From: Kutzneria kofuensis
GTDB taxonomy: Bacteria > Actinomycetota > Actinomycetes > Mycobacteriales > Pseudonocardiaceae
Direction of reading: 5' to 3'
DNA: 64,000 bases
Assembly (NCBI RefSeq): GCF_014203355.1
Contig: NZ_JACHIR010000003.1
Span: 434,001-498,000, forward strand
Under the pieces are notes generated by a model. The model did not search any database and was not told the origin of the DNA. It was given only the letters and a program-made list of their open reading frames with translations. The translations under genes were made by a program, and so were the position numbers. Below, in pieces: positions 37,016 to 44,699 of the stretch (position 1 is the first letter of the stretch; each line of letters opens with the position of its first letter).

Positions 37016-37981
37016 TCAGGCGGCGTCGTCGAGGCGGCGCTGCAACTCGTCGTCCAGCTCCAGTTCCAGGGCGCCGAGGCACTCGTCGAGCTGGCTCACC
37101 GAGCTGACGCCGAGCACGGGCAGCACGGGCGGGTCGGAGCGCAGCAACCAGGCGAGGACAACCTGGTTCGGGGTGGCGCCGAGCTCCTTCGCGACATCGG
37201 CGAGCACGGCGAGGCGGCGGTGGCTGTCGGGGTGGTCGTACTGCTCGGGCAAGGGGCGGTCGGGACGGGTGTAGGCGCCGGAGAGCAGCACGGAGTAGCC
37301 GAGCACGGTCAGGTCCGGTTCCTCGCGGGCGTAGTCGAGCAACTCCGCGCTGATGTGCGGGTTCGAGCCGAACTCGGCGCCGGGCCGGGGCCGCAGGTAG
37401 GTGTGCCGCTGCTGGACGCAGGTGAAGCCGGGCAGGCCGGCGGCCCGGGCGATCTGCCGGGCGGTGGCGAGCCGCCAGGCGGCGTGGTTGCTGCACCCGG
37501 TTACCCGGACCAGGCCGTCGGTGACCAAGGAGGCGAAAGTAGCGACGGTGTCGTCCAACGAGGTGCGACGGTCCTCGATGTGGGCGTAGTAGACGTCGAG
37601 GTGATCGGTGCCCAGGCGACGCATGCTGGCTACGGCCTGGGTCCGCACGACGTCGTGGGACAGCCCTTCGGCGTGCTCGGGCCAGGCCGCGCCGGGCGGG
37701 TCGGGCAGCGCGCCGACCTTGGTGGCCAGCACGACCCGGTCTCGGACCCGCCGGGACGCGAGCCACCGACCCAACAGGGCCTCGCTCTCCACGCCGGTCC
37801 CGCCGGGCACCCAGAACGAGTAGGTGTTGGCGGTGTCGATGAATGTGCCACCGGCCTCGATGAACCGGTCGAGGACGGCGAAGGCCCGCTGTTCGTCGAC
37901 GGTCGTGCCGAAGTACATGGTGCCCAGGCACAGCGTGCTCACACCGAGCCCGGCACCGCCGTCGGACAGTGTCCTCTGCTC
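37016..37981 (-). CDS. Aldo/keto reductase
   Basis: 321 residues from GTG 37981 with GAGGTGG upstream; GTG 37987 is an alternative. AKR features: RTLSDGGAGLGVSTLCLGTMYFGT, FIDTANTYSFW (catalytic Asp and Tyr), VVLATKVGALPDPPG (Lys), HLDVYYAHIEDRRT (His), and VLAWLLRSDPPVLPVLGVSS. It uses NADPH to reduce an unidentified carbonyl. Convergent with the SARP gene. Confidence 0.88.
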   Translation of the reverse strand, partial: EQRTLSDGGAGLGVSTLCLGTMYFGTTVDEQRAFAVLDRFIEAGGTFIDTANTYSFWVPGGTGVESEALLGRWLASRRVRDRVVLATKVGALPDPPGAAWPEHAEGLSHDVVRTQAVASMRRLGTDHLDVYYAHIEDRRTSLDDTVATFASLVTDGLVRVTGCSNHAAWRLATARQIARAAGLPGFTCVQQRHTYLRPRPGAEFGSNPHISAELLDYAREEPDLTVLGYSVLLSGAYTRPDRPLPEQYDHPDSHRRLAVLADVAKELGATPNQVVLAWLLRSDPPVLPVLGVSSVSQLDECLGALELELDDELQRRLDDAA

Positions 37982-38143
37982 CACATCCACCTCGTCAGCT
38001 GTTTGGTCCGCGGCGACAGCGCGGGCAGGGCGACTCACGACCAGAAACGGCCGCCCCATGCCTACTACACCAACCTCGCTGGCGGGTTCGAGATCGACAA
38101 AGAGTCGCCGCCCCGCCTCTGCCCGGATCATCTCGGCGGTGAT

Positions 38144-38647
38144 TCAGACCCGGGAGAACGGGTCCGCGTAGGTGAAGGCGCCTCGAAGCGACGGGCTGTA
38201 CGCAGTGAGGGGGCGGACCTGGAAGTGGGGCTGCCAAGCCGGAACGGGCGGCTGGATGCCGTACGCGGAGCTGAGGCGGAAGCCGAAGCGGTGGTAGTAG
38301 GCGGGACTGCCGAGCAGGGCGACGAGGGGCTCGGAGAGGGCGTCGGCGGCGCCGAGGACGGCGTGCATGAGGGCGCTGCCGACACCACGGGCGTGGTGGT
38401 CGGGATGGACGCTGAGAGGGCCGAGACCGAGGACGGGAGCGGAGTCGACGTGGCCGCGGGTGGCGACGACGTGGCCGATGACGGCGCCGGATGAGTCGGT
38501 GGCGACCAGGGAAAGTGCTGGTAGCCAGCCTGGATCGGCCCGGAGCTCGTCGACGAGCCGGGGCTCGGCGGTGGACGGGGAGAACGCGGCGGCGGTGACG
38601 GCGCGGATGGCGTCGACGTCGGCCGGGGTCTCACGGCGGATCAGCAC
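38144..38647 (-). CDS. GNAT-family N-acetyltransferase
   Basis: 167 residues from GTG 38647 (LIRRETPADVDAIRAVTAAAF). Acetyl-CoA-binding LGPLSVHPDHHARGVGSALMHAV, and LVALLGSPAYYHRFGF, which place it in the YhbS-like group of predicted acetyltransferases. Substrate unknown. Divergent from the ArsR gene; an upstream start at 38704 would run into the ArsR operator. Confidence 0.88.
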   Translation of the reverse strand: MLIRRETPADVDAIRAVTAAAFSPSTAEPRLVDELRADPGWLPALSLVATDSSGAVIGHVVATRGHVDSAPVLGLGPLSVHPDHHARGVGSALMHAVLGAADALSEPLVALLGSPAYYHRFGFRLSSAYGIQPPVPAWQPHFQVRPLTAYSPSLRGAFTYADPFSRV

Positions 38648-38697
38648 GGTGACAGATCTAACCAGCGGCGATGGTCGGGGCAACCGGATTACCGGCC

Positions 38698-38717
38698 TTG
38701 ACAAATAAAGTTGTCAA
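38698..38717. promoter_or_regulatory. ArsR-type operator TTGACAA-ATAAAG-TTGTCAA
   Basis: Perfect 7-bp arms, A/T-rich against the local background, 17-36 bp upstream of the ArsR start and between divergent genes. The first arm includes a TTGACA -35-like hexamer. Confidence 0.65.
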
Positions 38718-38733
38718 TGGGTTGGGTGGGGGC

Positions 38734-39309
38734 ATGCGGGACGTGGAGGTGATCGCGGAGCCGGCGGCTGCGGTGGTGGCGCTGGACCCGGTGCGGGCGC
38801 GGCTGCTGGCGGAGCTGAGGGAGCCGGCATCGGCGGCGACGCTGGCGGCGAAGGTCAGCCTGACCAGGCAGAAGGTGAACTACCACCTGCGCCAGTTGGA
38901 GGCGCACGGCCTGGTGGAGGTCGCGGAGACGCGCACCTGGGGCGGCCTGACGGAGCGACTGCTGGTGGCGACGGCGGCGGGCTTCGTGATCGCGCCGGAG
39001 CCGCTGGGGGCGCCGGCCCGGGCCAACCCGCTCTCGGCGGCGTACCTGATCGCGCTCGCGGCACGGATGGTCCGCGAGGTCGGCCGCCTGGCCCGGCGGG
39101 CGGGCAGCGCCGGCAAGGCGGTGCCGGTGTTCGCGCTCGACACGGAGATCCGGTTCGCGACCCCGGCCGACCGCGCCGCGTTCGCCGACGAGCTCACCGC
39201 GGCGGTCTCTCGGGTCGCGGCGAAGTACCACGACGAGCAGGCGCCCGACGGCCGCTGGCAGCGGCTCGTCCTCGCCGTCCATCCCCGTCCGAAGGACGCC
39301 GACACATGA
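38734..39309 (+). CDS. ArsR-like winged-helix transcriptional regulator
   Basis: 191 residues from ATG 38734 behind GGTGGGGG. HTH: DPVRARLLAELREPASAATLAAKV, then SLTRQKVNYHLRQLEAHGLVEV and the beta-wing TRTWGGLTERLLVAT. The C-terminal region is an uncharacterised helical domain. It overlaps the next gene by 4 bases (ATGA), so it is the first gene of a three-gene operon with SRPBCC and SDR proteins, likely autoregulated through the upstream palindrome. Confidence 0.9.
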   Translation: MRDVEVIAEPAAAVVALDPVRARLLAELREPASAATLAAKVSLTRQKVNYHLRQLEAHGLVEVAETRTWGGLTERLLVATAAGFVIAPEPLGAPARANPLSAAYLIALAARMVREVGRLARRAGSAGKAVPVFALDTEIRFATPADRAAFADELTAAVSRVAAKYHDEQAPDGRWQRLVLAVHPRPKDADT

Positions 39310-39989
39310 GTGCCGAAGAGATCGAGATACCGGCCGGCCCGGAGCAGGTCTGGGCGGCAATCACCACCGACAGCGGGGCGTGGTCGTTCCAGGTGGACGT
39401 CGACGGCGACACGGCGCGCTTCCACCGAGAGCCGTTCGCGCCGGACGCGACCGCGACGGTCACGGCGTGGGAGCCGCCGTACAGGTTCGCCTACGAGGAT
39501 CCGACCTTCGCAACGGAGTACCTGGTGACGGCCCGCGATGACGGCAGCTGTGTGGTGCGGGTGGTGAGCAGCCTCCGCGTGCAAGGCGAGGGATGGGACG
39601 ACATCGCGGAGGAAGCGGCCAAGGGCTGGCGGATGACGTTGCTGGTACTCCGTGTCTACGCCACGTACTTCGCGGGGCTGCCGGCGGCGCGAGTCGACCT
39701 CATGATGCCGGTCGACGCGCCGCCGTCGGCGCGAGCGGAGATCGGGGCGTTGCTCGCTGACTTCCCGATTCGCGCGGGAGTGGTTGAGCATCGCGGGCCG
39801 TACTTCACGCTGCTGCGCACGACCGAGCCAAGCCCCGGGATGTTCGCGATCTCCTGCTTCCCGATGGACGCCGTCACGCTCTCGGTCAACGTGACGGGAC
39901 GGCTGTACGGCCCCGAAGCCGAGGCCGCCGCGGCCCGGGAACGTCCGCGTTGGCACGAGTGGCTGACCCGGCTGACCACAAGCATCTGA
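39306..39989 (+). CDS. SRPBCC (AHSA1-type) domain protein
   Basis: 227 residues. The N-terminal half is an SRPBCC ligand pocket (IEIPAGPEQVWAAITTDSGAW, PPYRFAYEDPTF, VVRVVSSLRVQGEGWDDIAEEAAKGW in outline); the C-terminal half (RAGVVEHRGPYFTLLRTTEPSPG, SVNVTGRLYGPEA) is additional and less familiar. It sits between the ArsR regulator and the SDR gene and presumably handles the same ligand. Confidence 0.85.
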   Translation: MSAEEIEIPAGPEQVWAAITTDSGAWSFQVDVDGDTARFHREPFAPDATATVTAWEPPYRFAYEDPTFATEYLVTARDDGSCVVRVVSSLRVQGEGWDDIAEEAAKGWRMTLLVLRVYATYFAGLPAARVDLMMPVDAPPSARAEIGALLADFPIRAGVVEHRGPYFTLLRTTEPSPGMFAISCFPMDAVTLSVNVTGRLYGPEAEAAAARERPRWHEWLTRLTTSI

Positions 39990-40002
39990 GAGGAGAACGG
40001 CC

Positions 40003-40758
40003 ATGTTGCTGGCCGGAAAGAACGCCATTGTGTACGGAGCGGCAGGCGGGATCGGCACGGCGCTGTCGACGGCTTTCGCCCGAGAGGGAGCGAAGGTCCA
40101 CGTCACGGGGCGGACGGCGAAGACCCTCGACGTGCTGGCGGAGCGGATCCGCGCCGAGGGTGGCCAGGCAGTACCCGCCGTCCTCGACGCGCTGGACGAA
40201 GATGCCGTCAACTCCCACGCCGACGCGGTCGCGGCGAAGGACGGCAGCGTGGACATCTCCGTCAGCGTCATCGACATCGCCGACCACCAGGGCACGCCAC
40301 TGGTGGACATGGCGCTGGAGGACTTCGAACGGCCGATCCGCATCGCGGTGCGGTCGACGTTCCTCACCGCCCGCGCGGCGGCCCGGCACATGATCCGCCA
40401 GCGCTCGGGCGTGATCCTCACGTTCGGCGGTGACGGCGGCGGCGAACCGATCCGGGACTACTCGATCGGCGGGCTCCAGGTCGCGCTCAACGCCGTCGAC
40501 TTCCTCCGCCGCCAACTGGCCGCCGAGCTCGGCCAGCACGGCATCCGCGTGCTCGGCCTGCACACCGGCGGCATCACCGAGGGCCTGCCCGACGACCTCC
40601 GCGAACCCGTCACCGAGATGATCGTCGGCAAGACGATGCTCAAGCGCGGGGCCACCTTCGCCGACGTCGGCAACGTCGCCGTGTTCGCCGCCTCCGACCT
40701 GGCCGCGTCGATGACGGCGACCTCGCTCAACATCACCTGCGGCGCGGTCAGCGATTAG
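40003..40758 (+). CDS. SDR-family protein with non-canonical active site
   Basis: 251 residues behind a GAGAGGAGAA ribosome site. The Rossmann loop GAAGGIG (13-19) and TGRTAKTL are present, but the NNAG segment is replaced (SVIDIAD) and the Tyr-x-x-x-Lys motif reads [13 protein letters not shown], with Gly where Lys is expected. An atypical SDR; it may bind nucleotide with altered or no oxidoreductase activity. Third gene of the ArsR/SRPBCC operon. Shares TTAG with the stop of the convergent hydrolase. Confidence 0.85.
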   Translation: MLLAGKNAIVYGAAGGIGTALSTAFAREGAKVHVTGRTAKTLDVLAERIRAEGGQAVPAVLDALDEDAVNSHADAVAAKDGSVDISVSVIDIADHQGTPLVDMALEDFERPIRIAVRSTFLTARAAARHMIRQRSGVILTFGGDGGGEPIRDYSIGGLQVALNAVDFLRRQLAAELGQHGIRVLGLHTGGITEGLPDDLREPVTEMIVGKTMLKRGATFADVGNVAVFAASDLAASMTATSLNITCGAVSD

Positions 40759-41618
40759 AGCGTCCCGACGAGTTCGTCCAGCATGGCGTCCAGGGAGCCG
40801 ACGCCGATCGACAGGTGTCCCTCGCCGGCCAGCAGGTGGGCGGTGACGCCGGGGATGTGCCCGGCGAGCCACTGGCCGTGCGAGAAGGGGACCATCAGGT
40901 CGGCGTCGCCGTGCCAGACGAAGGTCGGCACGGAGATCCGGGCCAGGTCGAAGCCCCACGGCTTGACGAAGGCGAGGTCGTCGTCGATCCAGCCGTCGGG
41001 CCCGGGGGCGAGCCCCTCGGCGAACTGGAAGGCGATGTCCTCACCCAGCTCGGCGGTCATCAGCGGCAGGTCGACCGGCGGCAGCAGGGTCTTCATGCCG
41101 TTGGCGACGGCCTCGGGATCACTGGTGAGCAGCGCGGGCCGCTCCCGGTCCATCCACGGCCGCAGCGCGTCCTCGCCCCGCATGGCCAGCCCGAACTCCT
41201 CGACGTTGGCCTCCCCCATGCCGGCCAGGAAGTCCACGGCGTCATGAGGCGCGCAGCCGGCGATGACCAGGGCGCCGGCGACGCGGTCGGGCAGACCGGC
41301 GGCGGTGGCCAGCGAGTGCGGCCCGCCGCCGGACCAGCCGGCGACGAGGCAGCGGGAGGCGTCCAGGTGGTCCAGCACGGCGGCCACGTCGGCGGCGACG
41401 TCGAACACCGACCGCCCGGCCTTGCGCGTGGACGCGCCGTAGCCGGGACGGGCGAGCGTCACCAGCCGCAGACCACGGGCGTGCACGGCCCGCTCGATGG
41501 CACGCACCGGCCGCGCCGCCCCGGGCGTGCCGTGGTGGAACACCAGCGGCGTGCCGGCGGCCGGACCGGTCACCACGATCTCCAACTCGCGGCCGCCGGA
41601 AACCTCGATGACTGTCAT
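40755..41618 (-). CDS. Alpha/beta hydrolase
   Basis: 287 residues from ATG 41618. Oxyanion [10 protein letters not shown], nucleophile elbow [12 protein letters not shown] (Ser near 98), acid in [13 protein letters not shown], and His in GEGHLSIG: a complete triad. Substrate unknown. It is transcribed toward the SDR gene, so they are convergent, not an operon. Confidence 0.9.
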   Translation of the reverse strand: MTVIEVSGGRELEIVVTGPAAGTPLVFHHGTPGAARPVRAIERAVHARGLRLVTLARPGYGASTRKAGRSVFDVAADVAAVLDHLDASRCLVAGWSGGGPHSLATAAGLPDRVAGALVIAGCAPHDAVDFLAGMGEANVEEFGLAMRGEDALRPWMDRERPALLTSDPEAVANGMKTLLPPVDLPLMTAELGEDIAFQFAEGLAPGPDGWIDDDLAFVKPWGFDLARISVPTFVWHGDADLMVPFSHGQWLAGHIPGVTAHLLAGEGHLSIGVGSLDAMLDELVGTL

Positions 41619-41675
41619 GCCACCACCCTGCCCCGAACGGCCGGCCGACGCCGCCCCGACTGACCGTTCAGGCAA

Positions 41676-41984
41676 TCAGCACTTCTCCTCGCGCTTGACC
41701 ACGGTGAGCGTCACGGTGTCGGCGGAGGTGATCTGAGCCCCGGCGGCGGGATCCTGCTTGCACACCTGCCAGTTGGCCGGCCACACCACCTTGCGGTGCC
41801 GGCCGGTGCCGTCGACGTACACGATGCGGGTGCCGAACGGCACGGCCTTGTTGGCGTCGAACGCGGTCTTGCCGACCAGGTCCGGCATCGCGTCGTGCGG
41901 CGTGACGGGCGCGGCGGCGGCCGGGACGGCAGTCAGCGGCAGCATCGCGAACACGGCGACCACGACAAATCGAGCTTTCCTCAT
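41676..41984 (-). CDS. Secreted PASTA-domain protein
   Basis: 102 residues: signal peptide (RKARFVVVAVFAMLPLTAVPAAAA) and one PASTA-like domain (MPDLVGKTAFDANKA, then VCKQDPAAGAQITSADTVTLTVV). Two Cys, one at the very C-terminus. PASTA domains bind peptidoglycan or muropeptides in some proteins; here the role is inferred only. It lies 57 bp upstream of the hydrolase gene on the same strand. Confidence 0.88.
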   Translation of the reverse strand: MRKARFVVVAVFAMLPLTAVPAAAAPVTPHDAMPDLVGKTAFDANKAVPFGTRIVYVDGTGRHRKVVWPANWQVCKQDPAAGAQITSADTVTLTVVKREEKC

Positions 41985-42042
41985 GCGTCCGGCCTACCAG
42001 CACCCCGAGCCGCCCCGGAAGACCGCTCCACTCGGTCGTGCC

Positions 42043-43464
42043 TCAAACCACCAGGGCGTGCAATGCGGGCGCGGGCCCGATGGACGGGCGGTAGTCACGC
42101 CACGCGGCCGCGACCCGCTGCATGGCCAGGCTCAGCTCCGAGACCGGAGCGGTGAACGGGATCCGCAGAAACGAATTCCCGCCGCCGAGCGCGGTCCCGG
42201 GCAGAACGGCGACACCGTGTCGCAGCGCGACCTGCGCGAACGCCGACGCGTCGCCGGCCGGCAGCCGCACCCACAGGCACTGGCCGCCTTCCGCGCGTGC
42301 GAACGACCAGTCGGGCAGGAGTTTCCCCAGCTCGGCGCACAAGTGGTCATGCCGCACGCGGAGCTCGGCGACCCGGCCGGCGACGATCGAGTCGAGCCCC
42401 GGCAGCAGGTCGGCGACCGCGAGCTGCTCCAGCGCCGCGCAGCCCAGGTCGTGGATCGTCTTGAGCCGCCCGAGCTGCGCGATGTCGCCGGCCGCGCCCC
42501 GGATCCACCCGACCCGCAGACCGCCCCACAGCAGCTTGGTCACGGAGGCGACGGTCAGCACCGGCCCGTGCCCGTACGACGCCAGCCCCGGTGGCCGGAC
42601 GCCGTCGAAGGACAGGTCGGCCAGCACCTCGTCGTCGATCAACACGGTGTCGGTGGCGGCCTCGACCAGCCGCCGCCGGGCCAGCCCGGACATGGTGGCG
42701 CCGGTCGGATTGTGGTTGGTGGCGTTGACGTACGCCAGCCGCGGTCGCGTCGAGGAGATCGCCGACGCCAGCTCGTCGGCGGCAACGGGAGTGACCACCG
42801 CGGCGGCGTGCCGGACCAGCTCCAAGGCGCCGGGATAGGTCGGCGCCTGCACCACCACGTGATCACCCGGCGCGAGGAACAGCTGGGTGATCAGCGACAG
42901 CGCCTGCTGGCCGCCGGTGGTCACCAGGATCTCGTCGGACGTCGTCGGCAGCCCGGAACGGCAGTAGCGGTCGGCGATCGCGGCCCGCAGCGCCGGCAAC
43001 CCCAGCGGGTAGTAGCCGATGTCGCCGGTGGGCAGCCGTCCGATCGCCCGGCCCAGCGCCGAAGCCAGCTCGGGCGGCGGGTCCTGCGGCGCGGCGCAGG
43101 CCAGCGACATCACGTCGCCCATCGGCTCCAGGTAGTTCACGAACAGCGAGTTCACCGCCGGCACCGCGCTCGGCCGCACGCCGGCGAGCACGGCCGGCTT
43201 CACCCAGGTGCCGCGGCCCTGGTGTCGGTCGACCTTGCCGTCCTGGCGCAGCCGCTCGTACGCGGCGACGACCGTGCTCCGGCCGACGGCCAGCCGCTGC
43301 GCCAGCGTGCGGTCCGGCGGCAGCATCGCCCGGGGCGGCAGCTGCCCGGAGTCGATCAGCTGCCGCAGCCGCTCGGCCAGCAGCAGGTACAGCGGCCCCC
43401 GGCTGGCCGACCACCGGCCCAGCTGGGCCACGAGCCGGTCGACCGGCCACGGGATTGGCTCCAT
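42043..43464 (-). CDS. MocR/GntR-family regulator with aminotransferase-like domain
   Basis: 473 residues from ATG 43464. N-terminal GntR winged helix (RGPLYLLLAERLRQLIDSGQLPPRAMLPPDRTLAQ in outline, GRSTVVAAYERLRQDGKV), linker, then a fold-type I aminotransferase domain (TTGGQQALSLITQLFL, APTYPGALELV, NHNPTGATM, PLP Lys in SVTKLLWGGLRVGW near 309). MocR proteins sense PLP or amino-compound adducts. It is divergent from the Cys/Met PLP enzyme, with GATTGG/CCAATC half-sites between them. Confidence 0.92.
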   Translation of the reverse strand: MEPIPWPVDRLVAQLGRWSASRGPLYLLLAERLRQLIDSGQLPPRAMLPPDRTLAQRLAVGRSTVVAAYERLRQDGKVDRHQGRGTWVKPAVLAGVRPSAVPAVNSLFVNYLEPMGDVMSLACAAPQDPPPELASALGRAIGRLPTGDIGYYPLGLPALRAAIADRYCRSGLPTTSDEILVTTGGQQALSLITQLFLAPGDHVVVQAPTYPGALELVRHAAAVVTPVAADELASAISSTRPRLAYVNATNHNPTGATMSGLARRRLVEAATDTVLIDDEVLADLSFDGVRPPGLASYGHGPVLTVASVTKLLWGGLRVGWIRGAAGDIAQLGRLKTIHDLGCAALEQLAVADLLPGLDSIVAGRVAELRVRHDHLCAELGKLLPDWSFARAEGGQCLWVRLPAGDASAFAQVALRHGVAVLPGTALGGGNSFLRIPFTAPVSELSLAMQRVAAAWRDYRPSIGPAPALHALVV

Positions 43465-43490
43465 CACCAAACCAATCTAGCCGGGATTGG
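43453..43490. promoter_or_regulatory. MocR-type operator: GATTGG/CCAATC half-sites
   Basis: Half-sites at 43453-43458 (GATTGG), 43472-43477 (CCAATC) and 43485-43490 (GATTGG). The last two form a perfect inverted repeat with a 7-base spacer; the first lies within the MocR 5' end. Direct plus inverted arrangement is common for MocR regulators. Confidence 0.6.
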
Positions 43491-43529
43491 CGCTGTCCCC
43501 ACACCGGAGACCCGAGCAGGCTCGAAGCC

Positions 43530-44699
43530 ATGGACCAGCACCCAGCCACCCGCGTCGTCCACCAGCACACGCCGGCCCTGCCCAACTCGCACCCGATCAG
43601 CGTGCCCCTCTACCAGGCGTCCAACTTCGGCTTCGACGACCCCGACGCCCTCGCCGACGCGCTCAACGCGCCGGACCGCGGCTTCGCCTACAGCCGCTAC
43701 GGCAACCCGACGACCCGGGCGCTGGAGGAGACCGTCGCCGCGTTGGAGGGAGGCGCGGCGGCGGTGGCCACCGCCTCGGGCATGGGCGCGATCTGCTCGG
43801 CGCTGACCGGCGTGCTCAAGACCGGCGACCACGTGATCGCGCAGAGCTGCCTGTACGGCGGCACCTACGCGACGCTGACCTACCTGCACGAGCACTTCGG
43901 CATCGAGGTCAGCTACCTCAGCGGCGAGGACCCGGCCGAGGTCGCCGCCGCGGTGCGGCCGACCACGAAGATGCTCTACCTGGAGACGATCAGCAACCCG
44001 GTGACCCGGGTGGTGGACCTGCCGGCGTTCCTCCGGGCCGGCAAGGACGCCGGGCTGCTCACGGTCGTGGACAACACCTTCGCCACGCCGCTGCTGTGCC
44101 GGCCGATCGAGCACGGCGCCGACGTCGTGCTGCACTCGATCACCAAGTACCTCGGCGGCCACTCCGACGTCACCGCCGGCATCCTGGTGTTCGCCGACGA
44201 CCGGCACTACCGGTCCGGCTGGCACCACACGATGGAGATGGGCGCGGCGATCGATCCCTTCGCGGCCTGGCTGACGCTGCGTGGCATCCAAACGCTGGCG
44301 CTGCGCATGCGGCAGCACTGTGACAACGCGGCCCGCATCGCCGAGCTGCTCGCCGCGCACCCCGCGGTCGAGAAGGTGCACTACCCCGGCCTGCCGACGC
44401 ATCCCGACCACGAGGTGGCCAAGCGGGTGCTGGCCGGCTTCGGCGGCATGGTCAGCTTCGACCTGGCCGGCGGCCGCGACGCCGGCTACACGTTCACCAA
44501 GGGCGTGCGGCTGGTGAAGCTGGCGGCGTCACTCGGCGGCGTGGAGAGCATGGTCCTGCACCCGGCCAGCACCTCGCACCGGCAGCTCGACGCCGACGCG
44601 CTGCGGGCCGCCGGCATCGCCGAGGGCACCATCCGGCTGTCGGTCGGCATCGAGCACGTGGACGACATCTGGGCCGACGTCGAGCAGGCCCTGCCCTAG
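43530..44699 (+). CDS. Cys/Met-metabolism PLP-dependent enzyme (cystathionine gamma-synthase/methionine gamma-lyase type)
   Basis: 389 residues from ATG 43530. AYSRYGNPTTRALEETVAALEGG, TASGMGAICSAL, YGGTYATL, ETISNPVTRVVDL, VVDNTFATPLL and PLP-binding Lys in HSITKYLGGHSDV (near 203) are textbook for this family. Whether it synthesises cystathionine or degrades methionine/cysteine conjugates cannot be read; regulation by the divergent MocR favours a catabolic or conditional role. Shares CTAG with the stop of the convergent sigma gene. Confidence 0.92.
   Translation: MDQHPATRVVHQHTPALPNSHPISVPLYQASNFGFDDPDALADALNAPDRGFAYSRYGNPTTRALEETVAALEGGAAAVATASGMGAICSALTGVLKTGDHVIAQSCLYGGTYATLTYLHEHFGIEVSYLSGEDPAEVAAAVRPTTKMLYLETISNPVTRVVDLPAFLRAGKDAGLLTVVDNTFATPLLCRPIEHGADVVLHSITKYLGGHSDVTAGILVFADDRHYRSGWHHTMEMGAAIDPFAAWLTLRGIQTLALRMRQHCDNAARIAELLAAHPAVEKVHYPGLPTHPDHEVAKRVLAGFGGMVSFDLAGGRDAGYTFTKGVRLVKLAASLGGVESMVLHPASTSHRQLDADALRAAGIAEGTIRLSVGIEHVDDIWADVEQALP

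Noticed and set aside
37982-38143. Possible short minus-strand gene between the aldo/keto reductase and GNAT genes
   Set aside because: Only Arg/Pro/Ala-rich frames with no ribosome site or recognisable motif.
36977-44699. Secondary-metabolite cluster controlled by the SARP-type regulator
   Set aside because: No polyketide, peptide or terpene synthase genes lie nearby; neighbours are generic reductases, acetyltransferases and regulators.
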